DNA of 64,000 nt from Neoceratodus forsteri (GCA_016271365.2 CM057449.1:1563288501-1563352500); one strand, 5' to 3'; counted from the first letter of the stretch, positions 34,179 to 45,479 are shown. Notes: a model not told the origin generated them from the sequence alone. Made by a program: numbers and translations.

Positions 34179-34480
34179 TTAAGCCACTCCAGCCACGGAG
34201 GTGGGAAAGACAGCCAAATCGGATATACCCAGAATAGGGTAGGCCTTCTCACTTAACCCCCATACATGCAGTCCTTCTAATGGTTGTAAGGGTACGTCTG
34301 ACAAATGCTTCTGATACCAATCCTGGAACATAATTGTCACTGGGGAGCCACTGTCTAATACAGCTCTAGTAGACACTCCATTCACCTTTACAGTGGTCTC
34401 CATGGAGGGACCCACTATTCTGGACCAGTCTGGAGAGGCGGTAGTGGGGCCTGGGCAACTGACCTTGCCACAAAGAGGAC
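34179..34480 (-). pseudogene. Gypsy aspartic protease segment
   Basis: Contains TRAVLDSGSPVTIMF, the D-S-G active-site loop of retroelement aspartic proteases (about 34345-34360), preceded by TTVKVNGV. It follows the gag zinc knuckle in a shifted frame, as in Gag-Pol fusions. The 33764-34011 frame continues the linker toward RT. Confidence 0.8.
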
Positions 34481-34485
34481 GTGAA

Positions 34486-36118
34486 TTAGCATTTTGGTGC
34501 CCTCACTGGGATCATTTCGTCACCTCTTAACCACTGATTTGTTCTCCAAGCTCCTTGTAGCCTATATGCAACTTTGTCAGTGTCTTTTGGGGACCGGCAT
34601 TCTCTTTTCATGTGCCCATCCCTCCCACAATTATAGCAAAACATATTTTCTGGAGTTTGAGCTGGCCGAGGCGCCACACTGGGAGCCAGGGCGGGGGTAT
34701 TACTAACTGGAAACCTTGGTGCCATCTCTGTCTGCGGCGTGATAAGCATTTGGAGACATCTCGTCAGTTTCTCCACTTCCATGGTCAAGGAATTGAGTTT
34801 GGAGCTGTTATCAGCAGGAGATACATGGGTGGGTACCCCACCCCATAGCAGATGCAGTCGGATATAGGTTGGGGCCCGTACTTACAGGCGTGGCCTTCAT
34901 AAAGGGACTGTTTTTGAATTCCCGGATCTCTCTCAACAGTTCGCCCCATTGTGGCATATCTTTTTCCTTGTCAGAGCACTCATTGACTGCCAACCTCTGC
35001 CCCTGAACTTCACTTGATGGGCCACCCTCAGTCACTCGGGTCATAGCCGCAGCTATTGGTGCAGGTCCCTGCCGAGGTCGCCTTTTCTCAACTCCTCGAA
35101 TTTCTCTCATTAACTCATCATAGGAGGGTGGGGATTCCAGTCGATTTGCCAGCGTAACTGAAGCAACAGCAGTTCTGAGAAGGGGGCAGACTTAAGGATC
35201 CTGTCCAACCTGGTTCGGTCCAGTTCAATCGCTGGCAAACTACCCTTTCTGAGGCATTCTTGCAACAATTTTTCCAGCCGAGATACATACAGACAACAAC
35301 TCCCTTGGTACTGTTGTGCATTTCTTACTCTCCACCATAGATCCTCATCAGAATCTGGGCTCCCATACACATTCTCAAGGCCTCAAGATAGGCCTGTGCA
35401 GTCACTTCAGGGTTACTGGCCCGTTTAGCATGGATGGTAGCCAGGGCAGGACCTCGGAGGTCTCACTAACCCTCTTTCACTTTTCGGCTTCCGAGCATTG
35501 CCATTCTAGCACTTGGGGGGCAACATAGTCTATCCAGGTCTCCCAGTCATCCTCCCTTGGGGGTAGGAGGGTGCCGAGAAGATCCTCAACCTTTGGTAAG
35601 AGTCGTGACTAATGGCAGGTGCAGAAATAGGAGTCTGCATTGGTTCAGCCACCATTACGGGTACTGGAGCGGGAGAGGGTGTTGGGGAGGAACACCCCAG
35701 GTGACAAGAATAGTTTCTTCAAGTCCTCCACAGTTTTCCCTTCCCCAGCACCCATTTAGCAAATTTCTCCTCAAAAGTTTCAGACAGTGGTGGGGCTCAT
35801 TCTCCCCGGGTCTTTACTGTACTTAGTTATCACTCCAGGCAGTGAGGGCTCCTCTGGGTAATGGTCTGTGGCACTTTGGAGCTATCTATGGGATCCTTAA
35901 ACTCTACTAGGCCAGGAAAGTGTGGGTGAGCAGATTAGCATGCCAACCCACCACCACAGGGTTTTGTAAACCTTCCACCTTGGAAAGTACTCCTGTACAG
36001 TGTCCGTATTGATACCCAGGGGGATGTCCAGGATAAGCATAGCATTTTGGGGGTCAATCTCCTCCCCAGTACACCACTCCACCAGCCGGTGCACAGCCAC
36101 TTCTGTCGGGGTACCCAT
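34486..36118 (-). pseudogene. Gypsy gag, PNMA-like, with CCHC zinc knuckle
   Basis: Structural capsid protein of the element, in three frame-shifted pieces. N-terminal piece (35897-36118) has LVEWCTGEEIDPQNAMLILD, closely resembling the N-terminal domain of PNMA proteins (x-LLEDWCRGxxVNxxxALLI). The middle piece (35110-35560) has DDWETWIDYVAPQVLEW, RGPALATIHAKRA and VYGSPDSDEDLWWRVR, then LYVSRLEKLLQECL, the PNMA capsid C-lobe pattern. The last piece has the CCHC knuckle CYNCGRDGHMKREC near 34597-34640, as in PNMA3 and ZCCHC proteins. PNMA genes are known domesticated Ty3/gypsy gags. The likely start Met is at 36118, about 50 bp inside the primer site. Confidence 0.82.
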
Positions 36119-36167
36119 TTTTTTTTTTTTAACAGTGGTTCGTAAATATGGCCACTAGAGGACACAC

Positions 36168-36188
36168 AATCCCAGCGGTGAGCCTCCA
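36168..36188 (-). promoter_or_regulatory. Primer-binding site, tRNA-Thr-like
   Basis: Three bases inside the 5' LTR. The plus strand AATCCCAGCGGTGAGCCTCCA equals the 3' end of vertebrate tRNA-Thr (AATCCCAGCGGTGCCT plus CCA) except for an extra AG. The matching minus strand would pair with that tRNA to prime first-strand synthesis. Confidence 0.7.
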
Positions 36189-36191
36189 AGA

Positions 36192-37894
36192 TGTAACCCC
36201 TAGATGGCGCTATCCCAGGGGCTACTACCCCTGCCTGATTTGCCACTAACAGGTTGAGGGGCCTGGATCCAATGGCGGGTGCCTCCACCCAGAGGTCAGG
36301 GTTTGCAATAGTTAAACTTACTTGGTCACAGCCCTCTGGGACACTGCAACCCCCCTTTCTTCCCACTAGTGGCCCACACAATATATCAGAATTACCTTCA
36401 CAGTATACACTTACCCCCAGGGCTGGTTCAGGCACTGGGACCTCCTGTAAAATAAGATACAGTGCAACAATCACAGCACAATTCTTTAACATAGACAAAT
36501 ACCTCAGGCAGTATAACTTTGCTGAAACAAGCAGCTCTGATTTATTTAGGGGAATATAACAAGGACAGGGGAAATCAGGTTAATTAGCTTATCACTTTAC
36601 TCATCTACTATGGCTCTGTGCACAGGCCTATCTACCAGTTACTGTCCCTGGGTACCCAAGCCCTAGTGGCTAGTCCAAACCGTGGCAGCTGGTAGGGCCC
36701 TTTCCCACAGAGAAAAGAAAATTAGTTTAAACAGTCAGCAGTACAGTGATTCCATTTGGATTCAATGTGGCAATTCAACAGGAGTGACCCTGAATTAGTA
36801 CTCACGACCTCCAAACAAGATAGGGTCCTTCAATGTCAGCAGGGCTACTCTTGAGCTCCACGACTCCTCACACATTTATATGGCAAACTGCAACAGGCAA
36901 AAGTCCTTAATGGCAGCAGGATTCACTTGAGGTACACAGCCTCTTCACACATTTATATGGTAAACAGAAAGTACTATACCAGGCAGGCTGCTTCTCTATC
37001 CCGATCGAATTACTGCACAATACCGGGAGAACACACAGCAGATTCAGTTCCTGACAGACCGAGTGCAATTCAGCAATTTCTCCAGTCTTCTACAGGGTGA
37101 GCCTGGTTTCTACTCTACAGATATCCTTGATTCTCTTCACAGGACGGATTCAGTCCTAACAAGCAGTTACACAAGCTGCAGACCGAACTCTGGGCCTTAC
37201 ACACGCTTCCCGACTAAAACTGCACACTGAAAAAGCACAGGGCTCCTTCCTTCTTCACTGCCAGAGCTCAACTGAAACTCCAACAGACAAAACTGGGCAC
37301 TTCCTTTGAGTTCCTCCCAGTTCTTGACTGGATTGGCTGTCACACAATAGACTGCTGCTGTTGGTCCAAAAAGGCGCCAAGTCTAAACTACATCTCCCAG
37401 AGTCACTGCCCATACAATCCTCTTGTGGCTGGCTCAGATTATGAGTCCAAGTTCTGATTCGTCCAAGGCACCATTTTAGAGCTAGCTTACCCCACACTGA
37501 TTGGTCCAGTTCAGAAGTTCAAACCAGAATGGGGAACTTGGCAGACACAGTTCTGACTGCAAAGAAAGCAGGTTAGACAAACTGTAATTTCATTATTACT
37601 CTAAATGATTTCTGGCAAACAGTTACATCTTTCAGATAGGTTCCCTTTGCACTCCTAGTGACTGCAAAATGGAGTGAATTGGCAGCAGCTCAGTGGTACT
37701 CAAACAGAGAAGCACACAGTCCCCCCATACAAACTAATTATGTCTGCAAGCAGACAGCTCTTAAAGAGACAGTACCAGAGGCTCTAAAAACACTCACTGA
37801 TAAATGGCTTAAACGCCAAACACCATTCAGGCTTGGAGCATTCAAGCAAGCTCCTGGAAGTCTTTTGGGAACCCCCATTTGCAGGGGGGTTACA
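36192..37894 (-). repeat. Right LTR (5' LTR of the minus-strand gypsy element)
   Basis: 1703 bp, TGTAACCCC to GGGGTTACA. It carries the 76 bp (36371-36446) missing from the other LTR. Differences between LTRs are dominated by one-base indels in homopolymer runs, with fewer substitutions. Confidence 0.93.
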
Positions 37895-37898
37895 CTAC

Positions 37899-39757
37899 AC
37901 AGAAACAAAGAATTTGACGGCAGATAAGGACCGCTTGGCCCACCCACTCTGCCCATTTCCCTACCTGAAAGATAAGCTGCAGATTCTAGTTAATCAACAG
38001 CTTACTTCCTCCTGCCCCCCACTAGAATTGCCTTATGCCTGGTCCATGCATTCTTGAATTTTCCCACTGTTCCTGATTCCACAACCTCCTCAGGAAGTCT
38101 GTTCCATGCATCCACAACTCTCTCTGTGAAAAAATACTTTCTAACATTACCTCTGAGCCATCCCCCTCTATCTTCAAATTGTGCCTCCTTGTTCTTGCAC
38201 ATCTCTTCTTCTGAAAGATATTACCCTCTTGTACCTTGTTAATTCCCTTGAGATACTTGAAAGTTTCTATTATGTCCGTCCCCCCTCTCCCTCCTTTCCT
38301 CAAGGGTATACATATTAAGCTGCTTTAGTCTCACCTCGTATGTCTTCTGATGCAGACCTTGCACCATTTTGGTTGCCCTCCTCTGAACAGCCTCCGCTCT
38401 GTCTATGTCTTTGCGGAGATGGGGTCTCCAGAATTGCACGCAGTACTCCAAATGGGATCTCACTAACTGTCTGTAGAGAGGGATAACAACTTCCTGTTTT
38501 CTACTGTTGATGCCTCTCCCTATGCATCCCAGTATCCCCCCAGCCCTCCTTACTGCCTTCTCACATTGCTTGCCCACCTTTAGGTCATTTGATATAATTA
38601 CTCCTAGGTCTCTTTCGATTTTTGTTGTTGTTAGTAACTAACCCCCCCATTGTGTACTCTTCCCCTGGGTTTTTGTATCCCAGATGCATTACCTTGCACT
38701 TCTTTGCATTGAATCTGAGCTGCCACGTATTTGACCATTCCTCCAACCTTGCCAAGTCCCTTTTCATTCTTTCCACCCCACCTTGTATATCAACCCTGTT
38801 GCAGATATTTGTGTCATTTGCAAAGAGGCATACCTTTCCTTCCAGGTGCTCTCCAATATTACTTATAAAGATATTAAAGAAGGACCGGTCCCAGTACCAG
38901 ACCCTGTGGTACCCCGCTAGTTACCCTCCTTTCTTCACTGTGGACTCCGTTTACTATTACCCTTTGTGTCCTGTTGTCCAGCCAGTTTTTTATCCAGGCT
39001 ACCACCTTGGGACCCACTACAAGGCTGGCTAACTTGTATATTAATCTTTTGTATGAAAATGTGTTGAATGCCTTGCTAAAATCTAGGTAGGCCATATCCA
39101 CAGCCCCTCCCTGGTCTACTACTTTGGTCACCGAGTCAAAGAAATCTATTAGGTTCATCTGACATGACCTTCCTGCTGTGAAACCATGCTGCCTTGGGTC
39201 CTGTGCCCCACTGGCCTCAAGGTACTCAACAATTCTTTCCTTCAGAAGTGATTCCATCATTTTCCCTACCACTGAAATCAAACTAACTGGTCTGTAGTTT
39301 CCTGCCTCTGCCCTGCTCCCTCTTTTGTGAAGTGGAATCACATTTGCCTTTCTCCGGTCCTCAGGCACCACTCCATCCTCCCATGATTTGTTAAAGAGAG
39401 TAGTCAGTGGTGTTACTAGTTCTACCCTTAGTTCTTTTAGTATTCTTGGGTGAATCCCATCAGGCCCCATTGCTTTGTTGACCCTCAGTTTCAAGAGTCC
39501 TTTCAAAACCCTTTCTTCTGTGAATGGACTGGTATCAACCCCCCTATTCAGAGTTTCTCCATTGTTTGATTTAGGCACCTCCCCCTCCTCATCTGTTGTG
39601 AATACTGAGCAGAAATATTCGTTCAGTATCTCTGATTTTTCACTGTCACCCTCTGCCCACATTCCCTCCCTTTTATTATGTCTCTGTATCCCTCCCTTGG
39701 TCTTTCTTCACTCCCTAATGTACCTATAAAAGGTTTTATCCCCCTACATTTGTACTT
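37899..39757 (-). pseudogene. CR1-like LINE copy C, 5'-truncated
   Basis: Minus-strand ORF2 from the linker after the endonuclease to the 3' end. The main frame (38874-39662) has AMGPDGIHPRILKELRVEL, NYRPVSLISVVGKMMESLLK, RQHGFTAGRSCQMNLIDFFD, MAYLDFSKAFNTFSYKRL and GVPQGLVLGPVL. The remainder is in other frames: 38585-38776 (LEEWSNTWQLRFNAKKCKVM) and 38239-38577 (YRQLVRSHLEYCVQFWRPHL). It ends in ATTCTTTGTTTCTGTG at 37899, a CR1-type terminal repeat. Very similar to copy D. Confidence 0.9.
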
Positions 39758-42085
39758 TATAGTCCGAGTGGACGATATTGAATATTAAATTCTCCATGTG
39801 GGACAAAGGGTTTCTTAGAGCTAAAATGAGTGACGTATCTCATAATGTGTGACAGTTGAGAGTTGTGATGCAATGTATTGCTAACAAGAGGGGAGGTAGC
39901 AGGGCAGAGTGGAACAGGAAATGAAATATTATCTTTTACTTCCACAGTGGAGTTTCATCATTTCATTGGTATGCATGTGATCCCTGCTGTTCTGTGTCTG
40001 TCTGTGCACCCCATCCCCATCCCTTCCCCCTACTCCATCCAGATCTACAATATTCATGAATCTATGGCTGTGGCACTTTTTTGTGTTTCTTGTGCCACCT
40101 CTGTAGCTGGAAGAATGCTGCTGAGTAACAATACTTAAAGGTAAATGTCTACATAAAAATGGGACCCACCTCAGTGTGAGGCAGGGCCCAATTTGCACTT
40201 TCAGAAAAGTTGAATTTTTTCACCTTTGGTACCTTTATTTATTTATAATTTATTTGGTTAATCCTGTGTCCCTCTCCACCGGCATTTTAAAATCAATAGC
40301 TCCATGGGGTGTGCCCACAGCTACCCGCGGCTATCCAGAGAATGACGTGTCATGCAGGGAGCAGTTGGGGTCCATCCATAAGATTTCTGTGTAGCCAGAG
40401 CTTCTAATAGCTCTGGTTTGGAACCTACCTATCTAGGTGCTATACTGAGACCGGTATAGACTGACAGTCTATTATTAAGTCTGAGTAAGTGAAACAGACA
40501 ACTTAAAGGAAAACTACGCCCTCATATCTTCTAAAGTTTGTTTCCATGTCAACAGACAACTTTTCTCCTGTAGCTGTTAGGGACATACATGTTTGCTTTA
40601 GCTTGTTTTCATTGCTCATGCTAGTTCCCTGTAACTATCCTGGGGGTCTCCATTTTGTGGTTGTTTAAATCTCCTTGTCCATGAGAGTTGCATTAGTATA
40701 TGAGAATGATCACAGACTGACATGATCAATCAACAGAAAAACTGCCATCAGCAAAATCTCTTATCTCACACAAGCAACACTGTACACAGTCACAGTTGAC
40801 AACTTAGGTTAGTTATTTTGTCTTGATTGACTTACTGTCCTTCACCACACCGAGCGATATAGCTGACCGTCTGTCTGGTCTGAGGGCAAGATTGAAGACG
40901 AGAAGACAAGCAGACTAGCAGAGGGGGCACAGCAGGTACTGGCTGGGCAGGGCAGGAGAGGGCAGCAGCATGCTGCAGGCAGGTCACTCTGTGTCTGTGA
41001 AGTAAAAGTGAACACACTCACTGAAGACTTGCTCAGATCGCCGGATTCAGCGGCAGCAGACCGGCAACGGGCGGATGACAGATTGATGAGAGACAGTGAG
41101 TGAGATGACACACTTTACCTCTCTACTGCCCAGCTCGACCTCTACTTGCTGAGGTGGCTAGGTGTCTCTCTCCAAGTTAGTCAGTGGGACAGCACCAGCG
41201 GCAGCGGCCATCACAGGTCACCTCCTCATTGAGTCGATGACAACGTCTGTGGTCAGGAGTCCAACTTCTGCTGCAGACTACTGCTGTGGTGCAGGCATGT
41301 ACCATGCCTTTTTTACTCACCCCACTGCCCTGTTGGGTGCACACATGTGCAGTGATCTTCTGGAGGATTTAAAAATAAAAACAATGCGTGCGTGCCACGC
41401 GCTGTCTACTGATTGGACTAGTCTGTACTCTGTTCTGTCTGGGGGGGCGAGAGAGTGGACAGACAGTCAAGTTTCGGGGCGATTGGCAAGACAGACAGCG
41501 GGGGGGTGACATTGAGTTTCGGGGGGGGGGATGCCATGAGTCAGCTCAAGCTCAGTCAGATTTTTTTTTCTCATTTTCATTTTTGATTTCTGATTTCACA
41601 GGTGTCTCCTAACAGCTGGCACCCCTAGGCTGTAGCCTACTTAGCCTAATGATAAAAACAGTACTGGTTAATAGTAATAAGTGTTTTTTGATATTTGTGC
41701 TGACCTCCCCACCATTCAGTGGGACCTTGTGTGTTTTGTCTAGTTCCCACCTTACACTCTGAGCTATTGTGCATACACTTTTAGTTTGGGAGCCCCCAAG
41801 TCTTTTTGGTTTTTTTGGACATAAATGGCTGCCACATTTCTCTATCAGAACAGGGGTGTCTATGGGGAGGTATTAGGGGCTGGAGCTCTGAATCTTTTGT
41901 CATTAGCCTCAAATAAATGATTCCCAATTCATAAAACTGACCCTGTCCTAGTTGTTTTTTCTTTTAGTCTGCAGGATGTGTGTGGGCTCAAGCTCCTAAT
42001 CTTTTCAGATCCTAGAAATACCCCTGTATCAGACTAGACCAAACTAGATCCACATAGTTACGCACAATGTCTCCTGCAGAAATCA
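39758..42085. other. No gene recognised; unassigned sequence
   Basis: Includes G-rich runs (41443-41530) and GGCACCCCTAGGCTGTAGCC at about 41618, a phrase typical of hAT-derived repeats, but no ends were identified. Short open frames have no family motif. Confidence 0.4.
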
Positions 42086-42104
42086 GTGGCAGTGGTGGAG
42101 GGGT

Positions 42105-42310
42105 GAAGAAAAGACAAAAAAAAGTGAATGCAGTGGCTGGCCCAGTGGCCAAGAGATCTGAGGCACTGGACACCTTACTTAAAGCCATGCCAGTGAGCTG
42201 GGTTTGAGAACGGATCAGATTTGCTCAGGAGCCGACTGGGGGGAAAGAATATTGAACTTCGAAGGATTGCTAGCCTCCTTTGGCGAGGTGGGTATGGCAT
42301 CTTGCGGCAC
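42105..42310 (+). mobile_element. tRNA-like repeat head (SINE candidate), third copy
   Basis: TGGCCCAGTGG at about 42139 fits the A-box consensus and GGGTTTGAGAACGG near 42204 is B-box-like. GATCTGAGGCACTGGACACC matches the copies at 10 kb and 27.8 kb. Upstream A-rich sequence (AAAAGACAAAAAAAAGTGAA) also resembles that before the 10-kb copy. Confidence 0.45.
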
Positions 42311-42838
42311 TAGTACCACTTAGCGGAGGCCTGGTGGTTTAACAAGTTAGTGCATTGGGAAGGGGACCCGACACAGAACCAAGTAACGTGCGTATGCATT
42401 AGCACATGTGCGTGTGTCATTGCATGTGACTCGGCCTAGAGGATATCACCAAAAAAATGGAAACACACTGCAAGTGGTGACAAGATGACTCCCAGTCTCT
42501 GCAGCCCCTGTGCCTCTTACAGGCCTCAGCAGTAGAATCTGGATTGTGCTTTGGGGGTGAGAAGGACAGCCCTCCCTCCTCTGACCCTGCTACAGGTGTA
42601 TAACTGTGGGGGACCTCTCTCCCCAATGTAAGTCCCTAAGACAGTGGCGATGATGGTGGAAGATGGGGGTGGACCGCCAAGCAGGAGAAGAGAAAAAGTA
42701 AAGAAAAAAGTGAATGTGATAGTTTTGTTGGGAAACTGCACTTTAGCACTTGCTTCTTTATGGAAACAGAGCAAACCCCAGATTAAACTGTTGCAAAACA
42801 TCATACTAATTCCTGATATCTCATGAACCTTGCTTTTA

Positions 42839-42905
42839 CACTTAGCTAATGCAGCTTGCTCAGCACAACAGTGAGTAAGTGGCTCTGGTGGGATTTGAAC
42901 CTGAA
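42839..42905 (-). mobile_element. CORE-type SINE fragment
   Basis: The minus strand carries GTTCAGGTTCAAATCCCACC (B box) followed by the diverged core TACTCACTGTTGTGCTGAGC. A short head-to-core remnant only. Confidence 0.5.
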
Positions 42906-43985
42906 CTTGAAAGTTTAAAAATGCAACATATAACAAACAGACATATCCTCAGACCCCTGTCAGATATGTACAATACTAGCTCACAGGTGATGGGTGCCCT
43001 GATGTGAATTCTTTCCACTTCCAACACTGTAAGTAGACTTCTTGTTAGCATTCTGCTGGGCATGGCAAAACCAGAAAAGATGACCTTTGCTGCTTTAACC
43101 CCTCTGAGAGAAAAGGTCAGTGGAGTGCCAACCACAGCAAAGCTGCAATGAATCCTGTAGACTGCATAGGAATATATACCATTGCATACCAGCTGCCCCT
43201 TCCCCATTTCAAGTAGTTCTCTGAGGGTAACTGAATTCATGCCCCATAAACTTTTCCCCTGTTGTCCAGTAAGTGTGGGATTTTTACATTAAAATAATAC
43301 AGCAATTAATTTACAACTAAGCCGCCCATTATTCTGTACCCCTTATTAGGCTAATGCATTATCAGCCATATTGGCTCTGACCAGTGCTTGTCTGTCTTGG
43401 TATCACCACTGGCAGTCCAAAGTTACTGTATAACACCGCTGAACTAGGGTTACAAATTTTTAAAAAGAGTTTGCTTTTATCAAACTTACCCTGACATTTG
43501 CAGCTCAGCACACGCCCTTGCAGGCCTTCCATTGTTCCTTGACTGAAGAAGGGGCAGGCCTGGCAACAAACCAGCTGTGCTGCTGATCAACCCCCGCCTA
43601 CCCTGAACTGCTATCACACTGAACAACAGCAACAAAAGGGAAGAGGTTTGTAAGCTGTAGAGCGGGAGAGGGAGGTAGATCAAATGGAGGGAGCTGACAT
43701 AATTAAAGGTGATTGCCCCAGTTTCTTTCATCAAAAATAACTAAGATACAATTGATGCTTGACAAAAATGGTCACATTTTTTAATAAAATAAAAGTAGCA
43801 GTAGTGCTGCATAAAGTACCATGTAAAATGTGAAAAAGGGGGAGGAATTTTTAGAAAAAGGAAGATGCTGCATAAGATCAGCTGACACCCCACAACACCC
43901 CAGTGCATCAGCTGTATTTGTGGTATTGTTCACTGATGAAATAAGGGGCTGAAGAGGCATATACCCATACATAGCTCCATTGTTT
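42906..43985. other. No gene recognised; unassigned sequence
   Basis: No domain, RNA gene or clear repeat was found in this stretch. Confidence 0.4.
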
Positions 43986-43989
43986 AATA

Positions 43990-44568
43990 GCAGTTAATGT
44001 TTCCACCAGACATAAAGTATGAAGCAAGTTTGTTTTTGAATTTGTTTGGTGCCACTTATAACAATGCGTTCAGGCAGATTATTCCATAGATTTATGACAT
44101 GTTGTGAAAAAAAATGTTTTCTCTTGGTTGTTTGGAATCTAGTTAGTTTCAACTGTAGTAGATGACCACAAGTGAGGGTTTTAATATCCTTAAATTCAAA
44201 GTTCATTTCGCTGAAGATATACAGATCATTTAGTAAGTCATGCATGAGTAACAAATCCCCCCTTTTCCTACGTAACTCCAGATTCATGAGATTTAGTTCA
44301 GTTAGTCTATCTTCATAATTTCTATTCCTTATTCTGCTAATTACTTTGGCTCTGCGTTGCACCCGTTCAACCATATTTATATCTGATCATTTACGGGCAC
44401 CACATTTGGCTTCTGTAATCTAACAAAGGTCTAACACAGGATTTGAATAATGGCATCAGAACTTCCTTTTTATAACTTCTTATATTTTTTTCTTATTGAC
44501 CCCAAGACCCTATTAGCTTTTAATATTGCTGCACTGCATTGATCATTTTGTTCAAATGTATAATTTAA
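43990..44568 (-). pseudogene. Old CR1/Rex-type LINE, ORF2 C-terminal segment
   Basis: Minus-strand translation gives KANRVLGSIRKK and EVLMPLFKSCVRPLLDYRSQ, then MVERVQRRAKVISRIRNRN, LNLELRRKRGDLLLMHDL and HFFSQHVINLWNNLPERIV. This is the standard C-terminal region of CR1/Rex-group ORF2. Stops and frame changes are present in the first third. The copy is cut at 44568 by a hairpin element and continues at 45480-45830. Confidence 0.8.
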
Positions 44569-44711
44569 GCAATAAGCCATGAGGGGGTGTGGGTTATCGG
44601 GGATTTACCACAGCTGGGGTGGTTTGCCCACGAGGCACAGCCAAGTGGGTAAATCTATGCCAGCCATGGTAAATCCCCTGATTAACCCACATCTCCTGAG
44701 TGGCTTATTGC
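44569..44711. mobile_element. 143-bp hairpin (fold-back) element, member 1
   Basis: Near-perfect palindrome. Outer ends are GCAATAAGCC and GGCTTATTGC. The left arm continues GTGTGGGTTATCGGGGATTTACCA and is mirrored by TGGTAAATCCCC-TGATTAACCCACAT. The loop holds CCCACGAGGCACAGCCAAGTGGG, itself a small stem. It lies inside LINE ORF2 sequence, so it was inserted. No protein can be encoded. The same ends and loop recur at 63198-63342. Confidence 0.8.
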
Positions 44712-45079
44712 GATTATACCAGGTAAGTAGGTTTTTTGTAAGAAAAAAACAGGGAAAAACTGTTTTTCTACTTTGCATTACTTATTTTAAGTTTATTGTT
44801 AGGCACCGGCACAAAATGTACTTCATTCCCCTTCATGCCGCTAGCAGAGAACAGTAATGGAGAGAGAGAGAGAGAGAGAGTGAGGGCTAAAGCAATGTTT
44901 CGGACATGGTGACTTTGGGCAATTACAGGAAAATACATGCTGAAGCGTGTTGTGTTTTTTTTTTTCTAAGTGCGGATCCACTTTCTTGGGGGGTTTGTGT
45001 TACACTGTGTGCTTTGCTGAATAGGACCCAATGGGAGTCTGAGACCGCTGGTTACCAAGCATTTCAATATGGCTGATCT
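44712..45079. other. Unassigned insert sequence within the old LINE
   Basis: Between the hairpin and the downstream repeat. It contains a (GA)n run at about 44861-44881 and no recognised gene. Confidence 0.4.
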
Positions 45080-45434
45080 CCAGTTTGAATTTCCCGGGTC
45101 GGATGATTTTTGCAAGATGTGACTGGCTGGCACCTTTTGCTGTGATTATCGATAGATATGAGACGTTAAACCGAGGTCCCATCTGCCTGGATTGGTGGTG
45201 GTTCAGGTGGATGTTAAAGATCCCATGGCACTTATCGAAAAGAGTAGGGGAATTTCCCCGGTGTCATGGCCAAATTTCCCTCATTCACTAAAAATACCAC
45301 CAACAACTTAATCTGGTTCAAAGTCAGTTGGCATTCAACTGTATCCCCCTCCCCCGGGTCGTGCCTGAAAATAGGCAGGATTTGTCTAGTGCATTTATCC
45401 GGTCAACAAAAACTAAATAAAAAAAATAAATAAA
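45080..45434 (+). mobile_element. SINE/LINE 3'-end repeat with shared tail
   Basis: Contains GATGTTAAAGATCCCATGGC, a phrase I recognise from memory as common in repeats of cartilaginous fish and other vertebrates. It is followed by CCGGTGTCATGGCCAAATTT and then GGTCGTGCCTGAAAATAGGC. The last phrase also occurs in the 3' UTR of L2-like copy 3 (19800-19870, minus strand). It ends in an A-rich tail (AAATAAAAAAAATAAATAAA). No ORF. Probably a SINE or LINE 3' end moved by the same machinery as the L2-like elements. Confidence 0.6.
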
Positions 45435-45479
45435 AAGATAATCAACGCAGGTAAGGTGCCACCCTGCCTATCTGATTGG

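Larger units (their letters stand above)
28180..37894 (-). mobile_element. Ty3/gypsy LTR retrotransposon with PNMA-like gag
   Basis: A full two-LTR element of about 9.7 kb on the minus strand. Both LTRs open with TGTAACCCC and close with GGGGTTAC(A). CTAC flanks the element on both sides (28176-28179 and 37895-37898), a 4-bp target duplication as expected of Ty3/gypsy integrases. Internal order on the minus strand is primer-binding site, gag, protease, RT, RNase H, integrase. No env was recognised. Every domain is interrupted by frameshifts or stops and the RT has an internal deletion, so it is inactive as sequenced. It lies directly against the 3' end of CR1 copy C, suggesting insertion at that LINE's terminal repeat. 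Confidence 0.93.

Noticed and set aside
40830..41510. CpG-island promoter with first exon
   Set aside because: Somewhat GC-rich but with few CpG, simple G runs and no convincing ORF or core promoter.
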